16,512 nucleotides of DNA from Cyclostephanos tholiformis (GCA_036939975.1 JALLPB010000392.1:1-16512); one strand, 5' to 3'. Positions 1 to 8,442 are shown, counted from the first letter of the stretch. Made by a program: numbers and translations. The notes: generated by a model from the letters alone, not told the origin.

Positions 1-1
1 G

Positions 2-94
2 AATTGCAAACGTCAACGTAGGAACAATATGATGAAATATTAAAATTGCAAACACATATTATGAAAATTGCAAACACGTATGACAATTGCAAAA
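2..94. repeat. Four short direct repeats AATTGCAAA(C)
   Basis: The decamer AATTGCAAAC occurs at 2-11, 44-53 and 66-75, and the variant AATTGCAAAA at 85-94. They lie upstream of the gene at 460 in an AT-rich stretch that shows no coding potential on either strand. They may be protein-binding sites or remnants of a minisatellite; nothing in the sequence decides between these. Confidence 0.5.
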
Positions 95-290
95 AGTCCC
101 ATCACGTGTGTGTGATTCGTGATTCAAAATACGTAACAGAAGGCGTAAAATGTTACAATTCCAGTTGTCTTTAAGTATTGAGGTCGAAGACAAAACTGCA
201 TACAACATAAACCGAGAAAATCTACCTTTCTCAACTGGAGACCAAAAAATAAAAAAATAAGACTCCCCACTCAGATTGGCTTCTCATTGA

Positions 291-310
291 AAGATGTCCC
301 TTGACATCTT
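291..310. repeat. 8-bp perfect inverted repeat with 4-nt loop
   Basis: AAGATGTC at 291-298 is followed by the loop CCTT and by GACATCTT at 303-310. It lies in the 5' flank of the gene at 460. It could form a small hairpin or be a palindromic binding site; function is unknown. Apart from this and the decamer repeats, 1-459 holds nothing I can assign. Confidence 0.4.
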
Positions 311-459
311 CAGGAGTGTCAAATGAAGAGAATTTCGCATACTTCAGGCTTCGACTATCAACGCCAACCTTGGTAGGTTTGCAGCATTGGTGAGATACTC
401 ACTCTGTAGAACGATGGCACGCAAAATTCGTGGGACCCAACTAATCGTGCGCCCAAAAT

Positions 460-1146
460 TTGCGATTTATCCATCGGTGTTGTGTTCTTGTAATTGTTCT
501 CATTGCTGAACTCGGCAAACATAAAATTCCTCATGATAAAAAAAAAACAACCAACGTTATGATGTCTTTTAAGCCACACCAAGGACCAAGGAGCGCTGCG
601 AGGGCGCTCGTCGTGCCATGGCACCTAGCACCTGAATCGTCAACCGCCAAGGAATCCAAAAGAACTGTGTCGTTCAGGCCAAAAGTAACAGTGCATCCCA
701 TAGAGAAACTGCGATGCAATCAGGGAGGCAATTCAAGAATGTACTTCCAATTGTCGTTCAATGAGACGGAGAATTCTGACGAACTAAATGCTTGTGTTGA
801 ACGTTGCAAATCTGGACCACAAGCCGACCCTTCTTTGCGTGGTCTCGAACTCTCATCACGCCCAACGCGAGTATGGACCAGATTCGCCATCAGAAGAACC
901 ATACTCAAGTACCACAAAAAGTTGATCGCCGACCGTACCAAGTCCGATGAAGAAAACCTCTTGTCTTTGGCAGCGTTAAGCTCAAAGCTCAGTCAATGGT
1001 CAGTGCTAGTCGCATTAGAGGAAGCGAGAAAGTATTCGCTTCAAGCACAAGAGAAGGATGATTTGAACTTAATGCACACGCCTGAAGACGTTTCACAATC
1101 CCCTACAACTAATAAGCGAGAATCTCATTTGATATCATCATTTTAG
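460..1146 (+). CDS. Hypothetical protein, diatom-type small-protein family (intact tandem copy)
   Basis: A 228-residue reading frame. I recognise no enzyme domain, but the layout recalls a family common in diatoms: an N-terminal VSFxxxVTVHxI segment (here VSFRPKVTVHPI), then normally an aromatic WYxxxEL-like motif, then RGLE (seen here), then a helical C-terminal part rich in Arg, Leu and Ala (LAALSSKLSQWSVLVALEEA). The function of that family is unknown. The aromatic motif is missing here: a 39-nt segment present in the neighbouring decayed copy is absent between MYF and QLSF. The start is uncertain. ATG 460 gives a weakly hydrophobic leader, while in-frame ATGs at 559 and 562 would give a shorter protein starting MMSFKP; similarity to the second copy begins in the KKK stretch upstream of 559. 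Base composition is less GC-rich than in the genes to the right. Confidence 0.6.
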   Translation: MRFIHRCCVLVIVLIAELGKHKIPHDKKKTTNVMMSFKPHQGPRSAARALVVPWHLAPESSTAKESKRTVSFRPKVTVHPIEKLRCNQGGNSRMYFQLSFNETENSDELNACVERCKSGPQADPSLRGLELSSRPTRVWTRFAIRRTILKYHKKLIADRTKSDEENLLSLAALSSKLSQWSVLVALEEARKYSLQAQEKDDLNLMHTPEDVSQSPTTNKRESHLISSF

Positions 1147-1418
1147 TTGAGAATTGAACGACGGTGCTCTGGTATTTAGACAAAAGAAGAACAAGGCTTA
1201 CAACACATTTGTCAGATGATTTCTAGAGGCAAATGGTTTCTGTTTCTTCAGAGTCACCTTCAAACACTAATCGTGCGACCGAATTACATTAAACGGTGTT
1301 CTCGTTAAATTAAGTAAATTAAACTCGATTTGTCACGTTTCACGAACGTTCCCATGAACTTATGTTTCATTCTACGAGTGTCCGTCCACTGAACCAATCA
1401 AACTTAATTCTTAGGTCG
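1147..1418. other. Spacer between the tandem copies
   Basis: Lies between the stop of the intact copy and the start of the decayed copy. It is AT-rich with stops in all frames. Similarity between the two repeat units appears to start near the CTGAAC words before each KKK-coding A-tract (about 508 and 1389). Confidence 0.4.
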
Positions 1419-1935
1419 ATGAAAAAAAAAACCAACGTTGCGAGAGCGGTCGTTCCAGAGCACCAACCATCTGAACTGTCAACCGCCAACGAATCCAAGG
1501 GAACAGTGCTGCACAGGCCGACAGCAGCAATTCTTATCGAGAAGCTGCCATGCAACCAAGTAGACAAGTTAACATTTTACTTCAGCAAGGAAGATATGAG
1601 TGAAATTTCCTTGAGGGCAGTCCAACTGTCGTTCAAAGAGACATGAGATTCTGACGCACTAAAACCTGGTTTCGAACAAAGCAAATCTGTACTACAATCC
1701 AAACCTGCTCTAAATGGCATGGACCTCTCTTTATGTTCAACGCGAATACGTAACAGGTCCATCACAATACCACAGAAAGTTGAGCGCTCACCCCTCCAAG
1801 TCTGTTGAAGAGTATTACTCATATTTGCCAGCGGCGAGCTCGAGGCTGAGTCATCGGTCAATGCTAGTCGCCTACAACTAAGAGGAGAAAACATTCATTG
1901 GATAACCAACCTCGCTGGTAGTGCTGGGATTTTAG
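1419..1935 (+). pseudogene. Decayed tandem duplicate of the 460-1146 gene
   Basis: Aligns with the upstream gene along its length: KKKTNV at the start, then ESSTAKESKRTV against ELSTANESKGTV, IEKLRCNQ against IEKLPCNQ, and QLSFNET against QLSFKET. It is broken by an in-frame TGA straight after QLSFKET, where the intact copy has a Glu codon. It is broken again by a net loss of about 17 nt before the YHRKLS segment, which shifts the frame, and by a TAA where the intact copy continues with LEEARK. Both copies end in the same sequence around the stop codon (ATTTTAGTTGAGAATTG, stops at 1144-1146 and 1933-1935), so the duplication includes the 3' end. This copy lacks the 39 nt at 559-597 of the first copy but keeps a different 39-nt segment coding SKEDMSEISLRAV that the first has lost. 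A truncated 5' product cannot be excluded. Confidence 0.75.
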
Positions 1936-2056
1936 TTGAGAATTGGTATTCGGGCCATCCGCTATGCCAAAGACTAATTAAACAGGTAGCGTTCTAGTGG
2001 ATATTAAAAACTATTGCATGTGCAAACCTACCCATTTATACTACACTTTTATGCTA

Positions 2057-4663
2057 TTATTGGCCTCGAATGTAATTTGTCAAAACCTGCTTTTTCACTA
2101 GCAATGTCCCTTGTTCTGCCTTTGGCACCATGCAATAAACTGGCGGTGTAAGCTCGTCCCTCAACACCTCTCTCACATATTCACGCATCCTAGGCGGTCC
2201 AGTGATGAGGGAAAGATCACCAATTTCGCCATCTTCGCTTGACCGCTCGGCTATTCGTCGAAAAATGAAACGGCACGCTGCTCTCGCGATTGGGAACGAC
2301 ATGGACGATAAGTCCACTTCCAACGACGTGTCCAGGGAATCCTTTCTCAATATCAGCCCTCGTTTCACCGCCTCGGAGAAAACCTCGTCGACCCTTTCCC
2401 TATTCACCCTGCCCGGGGCCTTGTCTAGCGTCGCAACGACCTCGGTCAATGTTACAATGTCGGGCGATACCCTCTCGCTGCTGCTCATATTACACATTTC
2501 ACCCCAAATATCGTACACTTCTTTGGGTTTGTTCGAATTCATCCCCGCGCCTATCAACGCGTTGTAGGCAACTATATCGGGCTGGAGGCCATCGTATTTC
2601 ATTTCTTTGAATATCTCAAAGGCAGACTCCCACTGCCTTTTGATTCCAGGGAGTATCGAAATTACAGGACACGAAGAGATGGGCGTGAGATGTCATCGAT
2701 CGATGAATGAACAAGGCAGGGATAAAGAGGCAAAAAAATATCAGCCCATACCTGGAAATAGCACAGGCGGTTATCGCCGACGTGAATGCCACCCTATTGG
2801 GCCTCGCGCCATTCCCCTTCATCTCCCTAATCAGGTCTACCGCCTCCCGCCATCGTCCCGCCGCCCCGCAAACGCCAATCGCGGACGAATACGTGAAGGA
2901 ATCCCTGTGCACGCCCTCGTCTTCCATGCACTTCATGATGCGCGTCGCCTTCTCCCACAGGACGTCCGCATCCGCGTCCGCGACCGCGTTTTCGGCGGCG
3001 GCGGACGACGAATCGCCGTCCGATGACGACGATGACGATAGCGCGCGCTGTTGCTGCTGCTGCTGCTGCTGCTGCTGGTGATGATGATGATGATGATGTC
3101 TCGATTCGGACCGCGCGGCCCTTGACAATGCGGCAATCGCGGAGTTGTACGTAATGGTATTTATTCGCAATCCCGCATCCCTCATTTTATCCAATAGTAC
3201 CAACGCCTCCTCCCATCGACCGGCGTTGCCGCATGCCGCAACGGCCACGCCGTACGTGACCTCGTTAGGTACGATTCCCCTAGTGCCCATCTCGTCGAGC
3301 AACGACAATGCCTCGACCATCCACCTCCTACCCCCCTCCTTCGCGCATGCGTCCATAGCGGTCGTGTAGAAGTATACGTCCAATGTCAACGTGCCCATGT
3401 CACGAACGGCCCTGAATAATTCCATCGCCTTCCCCGCCTTGCGCCCTCGCGCACATGCCCGCATGGCCGTGGTATACGTGATGAGATCCGGCTTGATTCC
3501 AGGCTCGCGCTGGCATTGGCTGAGCAGGGACAATGCTTCCCTCCATCGTGGCGTGGCATCGCTCGCGCACAGTTTCAGTAATGAGTTGTACACGTAGACG
3601 TCCGGTCGACATCCTCGCCTGCGCATGCTCGTCAACAGCGTATTCACCACGTCGTACCTGTTGGCCCTGGCCAGGGACGTGAGCACCGTCAGGTACACGT
3701 CGTCGTTTCCAACCCACCCCACGTTCTCATCGTTACCCCCCCCGACGAGGTCGCGATCGCGTTCGTACTCGTCGATGTCGACCTCCATTTCCATTAGCGT
3801 ACGCATCGCGTCCATCCAATAGCCCCTCCGTGCGTATCCCGATATAACGATCTCCCTCGCGTGCGACGTGATGCCGATGCCGGTGCATTCCCCCATCGAG
3901 CGCAATAATTCCTCCGCCAATACCATCCCGCGATTACCCCCATCATCGTCTTTTCGTGGCATATTATTATCGACACCGTCTTCGCCGACGTCCCCATCCC
4001 CAATATCCCTGACATCGGCACCGCCGCCGCGATCGTCCTTCGTCCTCCTCCTCGTCCTCCTCCTCCTCCTCCTCGTGTCCCCCCCCCGTCGTTTGGACTC
4101 GTGCGCGCCCCCGTCCCCCCCCCCCCGGCGCAAATGGCCTCGATGACCTCGTGGTACATCGACGCCGGCGGCGGCGGTGCGCCACCACCCGCCGTCGTCG
4201 TCGTCGTCGTCGTCGTCGCGAGGAGCAGCAGCGCGCGTCCCGCATCGTCGATCCGTCCCTCTTTCAACAGGTCCCGCACGACGACGACGGACGCGTCGAC
4301 GGCGTTCGGCGCGTTGGGTTGGTCGTACGTCGAGCCGGCGTCCCCCCCGCCCTCGGCCGTCGTCCTCACCGCCGCGACGACGACGACGGCGTCGTCGTCG
4401 TCATCGTCGTTCGACATACGCCTCGGAGACGTCGCGCGAGCGCGATGATGATGATGCGGTGGGGACGAGCGGGGGAGTCGGGTCAACGAGCGGGGGGGAT
4501 GCACCCCCGGGGGGGGGGAGTATCCGAGCGACGACGACGACGACGACGACCAGGCGTAAACGAGGGCATCGGACGACGACCACGACGACGATCCCGATAG
4601 GACTATCATGGCCACCGCCGCCATCAAGAGCGACGCCACGAGGGGGGTATCGCCGGGGATCAT
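2057..4663 (-). CDS. PPR-SMR-like protein, probably plastid-targeted; one intron and an apparent frameshift
   Basis: About 830 residues if joined: exon 1 from 4663 to 2752, exon 2 from 2636 to 2057. The N-terminus has a hydrophobic signal segment (residues about 8-22), then a Ser/Pro/Arg-rich stretch free of acidic residues, as in diatom plastid presequences. About ten to eleven PPR units follow, with repeated TYxxAIxAC-GRWxEAxxLLxEMxxxGxxPN patterns. A His7-Gln10 tract interrupts one unit. The C-terminus looks like an SMR domain: VDLSSMSFPIARAA, LSLITGPP and a final amphipathic part. PPR proteins bind organellar RNA and act in its processing, editing or translation. The signal segment and PPR units lie in different frames; one extra base (or two fewer) in the C12 (4115-4126) or C9 (4079-4087) tract joins them, so I read this as one gene with a homopolymer indel, real or a sequencing error. 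The exon join rebuilds AISR-QWESAFEIFKEM, a normal PPR unit. Confidence 0.8.
2637..2751 (-). other. Intron of the PPR-SMR gene (115 nt)
   Basis: On the minus strand the donor is TTTCCAG|GTATGG at 2751 and the acceptor CAAAAG|GCAGTGG at 2637. It splits an Arg codon (AG|G). Reading through without splicing gives a non-PPR tail ending in a stop at 2616; splicing restores the PPR unit exactly. The alternative acceptor four bases downstream (GCAG|TGG) would break the frame. Confidence 0.85.
3048..3098 (-). repeat. In-frame His7-Gln10 microsatellite within the PPR gene
   Basis: A run of CAT/CAC codons followed by CAG/CAA codons, 51 nt in all, in frame in the PPR coding strand. A Ser/Ala/Asp-rich stretch follows, so a PPR unit is split between its first helix (TYNSAIAALSRA) and its second (WEKATRIMKCMEDEG). 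It probably forms a disordered loop that varies in length between alleles. Confidence 0.85.
4079..4126 (-). other. Poly-C tracts at the frame break of the PPR gene
   Basis: C9 at 4079-4087 and C12 at 4115-4126 (poly-G on the coding strand, read as Gly). The upstream frame carries the signal peptide and the segment MYHEVIEAICA. The downstream frame carries a charged linker and all PPR units. The switch must occur near here. Each tract is a typical slippage site. Confidence 0.6.
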
Positions 4664-4978
4664 GACGGTTCGATACCCTCCTCCTTCTTGTTAGAGTTGT
4701 GATGATGATGATGATAATAATATATTATTATGATGATGGGGGTGACCGCAATGATGGGAAAAAAATGGCGGGGGCGTAACTTGATGTCACATTCATAGAC
4801 TAGTAATTAGGCAATGGGACCCTTTTCACGTAGGACTTAGTATGTGTTTGCTCAGATTTGGTTCCCGCCTATTTTATCAGCACCGACATAATAAATATTA
4901 TTATTATCACACGACGACGTCGTCGTTTTTGTATTTTTTTGCACAAGAGATATCGATACACTCCAAGGAAATAATATA
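4664..4978. promoter_or_regulatory. Divergent spacer between the PPR and sulfotransferase genes
   Basis: 315 bp between two divergent start codons, so it must hold both promoters. It contains a GAT/ATA microsatellite at 4701-4739 whose core, 4714-4731, is a perfect 18-bp AT palindrome. A pyrimidine-rich stretch ending in GCACAAG (about 4926-4947) resembles a 3' splice site and could mean an unseen upstream exon of the sulfotransferase. No clear TATA box or initiator can be named. Confidence 0.6.
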
Positions 4979-6391
4979 ATGAGCGAGTTCGCGTCCATGC
5001 TCGATTTGTTCAAAAAGAATGCCGCGGAAACAACCGCGTTGTCGTCTTCATCTTCGTCGTCTCCTTCATCGAGGACGACCGCGCCCAAAGGCAACAACAA
5101 CGACGCGCGTACGAGACCTCCTTCCTCGAACGATGGCGCCGTCGTCGCACGCGCTCGTCGTCCGTCGTTCCCGCAATTCCATCGCGACGTCAGGACCAAT
5201 TGTAACATCGACGGGGGGAGGGGACGGGGTGGACGGTCATCGTCGTCGTCTTCGTCGTCGTCATTCGAACTGTCGTTCCTGGTCATCGGCGCCCAGAAGG
5301 CGGGCACCACCTGGCTCCACGCGCAGCTACGCAAGTGTCGTCGAATATCGCTACCGCGATCGAGGAAGGAACTTCACTTTTGGGATTGGCATTATCGGAA
5401 CGGATACGATTGGTACGTCGATCAGTTCGTCGATCGTGGCACGCGTTCGTCGTCGTCGTCGTCGTCGTCGTCGGGGGGAGGGAGGGCTGTGGGGGCGAAG
5501 GGGGCGAAGGGGGCGAAGGATGGCCACGACGAATGCGACGACGACAACGAAGGACGAGGACGACTACCGCCGTTGTACGGGGAAATCACTCCGTGTTACG
5601 TCGTTCTGCCCCCGTCGACCATCGCCGAAATTAGGAGATGCCATCCCGGATTGAAAATCGTATTCATAGCCCGCGACCTCGTCGATAGGGCGTGGAGCGC
5701 CATGATCATGGAATTGCGCGATCGTACCATGGGAATGAAGCCGGGCGAGTTCGCCGACGGCGTCGTCGATGTCGATGTCGAAGACGATGACGAAAACGTC
5801 GACGACGATGACGACATCGACGACGGACGGCGGGGACGCAAGTGGGCGAGGGTACGGCGCGGCGACGATATCGCGACGTTGTCGGCATTGCAACGGCGTA
5901 GGATACAACGCCAGTCGTCGCCATCGTCGCAGTCGGACGAGTACTTCCTCGAGCGCATGCGCGACGAGGCGCACGCCTCCCGATCGGATTACGCGTCCCA
6001 CCTGAGGCATTGGTACCAACACTTCCCACCCGAGAGCGTACTGCTAGTAAACTATCACGATGTGGTGATCGATCCACGGTGCGTATTGCTTAGGATAACG
6101 ATGCACATCGGACTCGACGAGGACGAGGCGAACGCTTACGTCTCGTCCTTGAAGGAGGAGGACGTACGGCGCAGGGTCAATGCCGCGACAGTTACCGCCG
6201 GTGGAGATGCCGGGGGGAGCGAAATGCCATCGTCCGCCGCCGTTGACGAATCGTCGTCGCGGCAACGCGCGTTATTATCTCAGAGGCCGAACCTCGAGAG
6301 GAAAATGCGCGAGTATTTGCTCCCGTACACGAGGGACTTTAATGAGTTGCTCGCGAAACGCGGATACGCGTGGAGATTGAACGAAACGTAG
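4979..6391 (+). CDS. PAPS-dependent sulfotransferase (Sulfotransfer_1-type)
   Basis: 470 residues. It transfers the sulfonate group of PAPS to an acceptor, in this family usually a glycan, lipid or small alcohol. The 5'-phosphosulfate loop GAQKAGTTW is at residues 104-112 with the conserved Lys107. The 3'-phosphate site is IARDLVDRAWS, with Arg232 and Ser240 in the canonical R-x7-S spacing. SDYASHLRHWYQHFP followed by VLLVNYHDVVIDP matches the GxYxxxLxxWLxxFP and late E/D-dP block of carbohydrate sulfotransferases. Low-complexity inserts lie between motifs: a Ser/Gly run with three 9-nt repeats coding AKG (5491-5517) and an Asp-rich loop near residues 262-281. No signal peptide or membrane anchor is seen from this ATG, unusual for a Golgi enzyme; the frame is open upstream to a TAA at 4892-4894 without another ATG. 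Acceptor unknown. Confidence 0.85.
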   Translation: MSEFASMLDLFKKNAAETTALSSSSSSSPSSRTTAPKGNNNDARTRPPSSNDGAVVARARRPSFPQFHRDVRTNCNIDGGRGRGGRSSSSSSSSSFELSFLVIGAQKAGTTWLHAQLRKCRRISLPRSRKELHFWDWHYRNGYDWYVDQFVDRGTRSSSSSSSSSGGGRAVGAKGAKGAKDGHDECDDDNEGRGRLPPLYGEITPCYVVLPPSTIAEIRRCHPGLKIVFIARDLVDRAWSAMIMELRDRTMGMKPGEFADGVVDVDVEDDDENVDDDDDIDDGRRGRKWARVRRGDDIATLSALQRRRIQRQSSPSSQSDEYFLERMRDEAHASRSDYASHLRHWYQHFPPESVLLVNYHDVVIDPRCVLLRITMHIGLDEDEANAYVSSLKEEDVRRRVNAATVTAGGDAGGSEMPSSAAVDESSSRQRALLSQRPNLERKMREYLLPYTRDFNELLAKRGYAWRLNET

Positions 6392-6480
6392 GGGGAATGC
6401 CGACTTTTTTTTCCATTCGCTCGAACGTAATATTTTTGAGCGCAGCGTAGCACAAGTATTAAAATTTAATGCCATTCGAA
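6392..6480. other. Short convergent spacer
   Basis: Only 89 bp separate the stop codons of the sulfotransferase (+) and the MFS gene (-). The 3' untranslated regions must be very short or overlap, giving antisense transcript pairing. No hairpin stands out. Confidence 0.6.
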
Positions 6481-8124
6481 TTAGGGTGGGGGAAGAGGGG
6501 ACGACGTCCGGTACAGTTTTCTCATTACCAGCCATCTGCGAGATAGTGCCACCGATACGGCCACGTACACGCACGATCCGGCCACACGAAAGCACGCCCC
6601 GGCTCCATGCACTCTGTGTATTTCCCCAATGATCAACGGGGATATAATACGCGCCATGGTATTCACGGCGCCATCGAATCCCATGACCGCCCCCCTCCTG
6701 TGTGGCGGGACGCATCGCAGTAGCATAGTGGGCACGGATGGACCGTATAGGGGGACCCCTACGTAATACAACGCCGACGCACCTAGGATCAATGTGGCGG
6801 TCATTCCCATGTTAATCCCGATCGGAAGGGATGCCGCATACCCCAAGGTGAATAGACCCGTCCCAACTGCTCCTAGTCCCATCGTGCAGGCTGCCACCGG
6901 ACCGAATGCTTTCATAAACCGAGAAGCGACGAATGCAGACACTGTAAAACTCACAATGGCAAATGATGTAAACGCCATGCCCACCGCACGCGTGTCGAAG
7001 TTCAGTCGGTTATGCAAAAGCGAGGGGAAGAAAGCGAAGAACGTGCTGTCGGCGGCATGATAGAGTGCCGAGACACAGGCAACGCTCGCGACGCCGGTCC
7101 ATAACCTTGTCCCGAGCGGGCAAGACACTATATCTGTCTCGTATACCCCACCATTTTCGTGGTTCTCGGTATCGACGGTGGGACCATCGGCGATTTCTTC
7201 GTCGGCGGACGGAACAGACGCCCGCGCTAGCCTGTCACTACCGTCCTTGTTTTGAACGAGAAGCGCAACGGACATCGCCGCAAAGAGAGAGGCAATGGCC
7301 GAAAACAGTATGACGATTGATATTCGATTCGATTCATCGCCCGCGCCGTCCAAACCATCCCCTCCGAATACTTGATAGACCAATCCCCCGAGGACTGGTC
7401 CGACTATGAAGGCGAGCGTCGACGATGCGTCCTTCCACGCTAAATACTTCGAGAGGTGTTCCCCCCCCCCCCCCGATCCCCTATCCGCCAGGTACGCCTT
7501 GCTGATCGGACCGTTGCCCGCAAAGCATCCCGTCAGCACCCTCGCCGCGAGGAATTGCTCCAGGGTGCAACACCTGCGAATGCCCCAACTTTGGAGCATT
7601 AGTCCCAACCCGGATCCCGCCAGGGTCAAACTCAAAACGAACTTCCTTCCCAGAAGGTCGCTAAGGGACGGCCACAGCAGGATGCCGAGCATCATTCCGA
7701 GGGGATACGCCGACGTAAGAGAACCAAAGGACGCGCCGATCTGCAGGGAGAAGTGCTTGCCGAGGGATGGTTGGATCGGCGACGTCATGGTAAAGCCCAG
7801 CAGGTTGAGGAAGCCGGCAAGGAGGACGGCCGGCACAGAGAGATCGCGGTCGAATAATTGCGGCCTTGAGGGCGCGCTCCTTCGAGAGTCGGGGGGGTGA
7901 GCCACTATGCCATCGGATTGGAGGTTCGGCGTAGCGAGTTGAAAGACGCTGCGTCGTCTTGCGCGAGCGGCCGTCGGGGAAGATAGTTTGCCCAGCGAGA
8001 GGGAGTCTCCAGCGACGGCGAACGTCAACGCAACCGATGTCGACATAACCGCGAAATGGATACGCCTGTGCCGCCTTCTTACTTCGGTAACGGTAGTTGT
8101 TGGTGTTAGCTTGATGGTTGTCAT
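6481..8124 (-). CDS. Major facilitator superfamily transporter
   Basis: 547 residues, single exon. A basic N-terminal region of about 95 residues precedes about 11-12 predicted membrane helices. After the second helix is the MFS signature motif A, SDLLGRK (residues 155-161, Asp156 and Arg160), the gating loop conserved in the superfamily. A long hydrophilic central loop rich in Asp, Glu and Asn separates the two six-helix halves, as expected. The general look is that of drug:H+ antiporter or organic-solute MFS groups, but nothing fixes the substrate. The extension has a hydrophobic stretch (about 23-38) followed by a Ser/Ala/Arg-rich part (SSPTAARARRRS), which could be a plastid or other presequence; this is weak. 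A second possible start is Met27. A C14 tract at 7461-7474 codes Gly4 in a loop, is in frame, and is slippage-prone. Confidence 0.88.
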   Translation of the reverse strand: MTTIKLTPTTTVTEVRRRHRRIHFAVMSTSVALTFAVAGDSLSLGKLSSPTAARARRRSVFQLATPNLQSDGIVAHPPDSRRSAPSRPQLFDRDLSVPAVLLAGFLNLLGFTMTSPIQPSLGKHFSLQIGASFGSLTSAYPLGMMLGILLWPSLSDLLGRKFVLSLTLAGSGLGLMLQSWGIRRCCTLEQFLAARVLTGCFAGNGPISKAYLADRGSGGGGEHLSKYLAWKDASSTLAFIVGPVLGGLVYQVFGGDGLDGAGDESNRISIVILFSAIASLFAAMSVALLVQNKDGSDRLARASVPSADEEIADGPTVDTENHENGGVYETDIVSCPLGTRLWTGVASVACVSALYHAADSTFFAFFPSLLHNRLNFDTRAVGMAFTSFAIVSFTVSAFVASRFMKAFGPVAACTMGLGAVGTGLFTLGYAASLPIGINMGMTATLILGASALYYVGVPLYGPSVPTMLLRCVPPHRRGAVMGFDGAVNTMARIISPLIIGEIHRVHGAGACFRVAGSCVYVAVSVALSRRWLVMRKLYRTSSPLPPP

Positions 8125-8442
8125 TTTCCCTATTCGCTATTCACGAGCTCTTTCTAAGTATCCGCATCGCTTGGGTCATCATGGTTGACAACGAAAAAAG
8201 GCGAGCGGGCGGGCCCGGGGTCAACAAGGTTCATATTTGAGCGGGCATGGATTTCTTGCCGCGGTCTGGCCGACATTTTGGCGGGAATGCAAATGTCTTG
8301 CAAGATTAGGCAAGATACACTATCTTGCCGATTTCTTTTGGTTCGTTGGGCCCTGATCATGAGAACGGCTACTTCGACCTCATAAAACCAAAAGCAAACA
8401 ATAAGGCTTGAGCGAACCAACCATCTCCATATCTTCTCCTTC
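8125..8442. promoter_or_regulatory. Shared divergent promoter of the MFS and MsrB-like genes
   Basis: 318 bp between divergent starts. It contains a consensus E2F/DP-type site, TTTTGGCGGGAA, at 8276-8287. It also holds several TCTTGC/GCAAGA words at 8253-8329, including the palindrome CTTGCAAG (8298-8305) and an inverted repeat at 8309-8329. These sites could regulate both genes together. No coding potential is seen. Confidence 0.55.
8309..8329. promoter_or_regulatory. Perfect inverted repeat GGCAAGATA-CAC-TATCTTGCC
   Basis: 9-bp arms with a 3-nt centre, in the middle of the divergent spacer and 22 bp downstream of the E2F-like site. The symmetry suggests a dimeric regulator site; this is inference. 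Related TCTTGCC words recur at 12428-12463. Confidence 0.4.

Noticed and set aside
2..94. AATTGCAAAC repeats as a CRISPR array or replication origin
   Set aside because: The units are only 10 nt with irregular 12-32 nt gaps, and the context is a eukaryotic nuclear genome.
2057..2602. C-terminal PPR part as a separate gene starting MKYDGLQPD
   Set aside because: It begins in the middle of a PPR unit, and the 115-nt intron joins it exactly to the upstream exon.
4101..4665. Several Arg/Ser/Pro-rich plus-strand frames
   Set aside because: They are reverse readings of trinucleotide repeats in the PPR 5' coding region; the composition is pure low complexity.
4656..4680. GGTTCGATACC resembling a tRNA T-loop
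   Set aside because: There is no acceptor stem, D-arm or anticodon arm at the required distances, and it overlaps the PPR start codon.
5564..6077. Minus-strand frames opposite the sulfotransferase
   Set aside because: They overlap the conserved PAPS-binding and C-terminal motifs on the other strand and show only repeat-derived Arg, Ser and Val runs.
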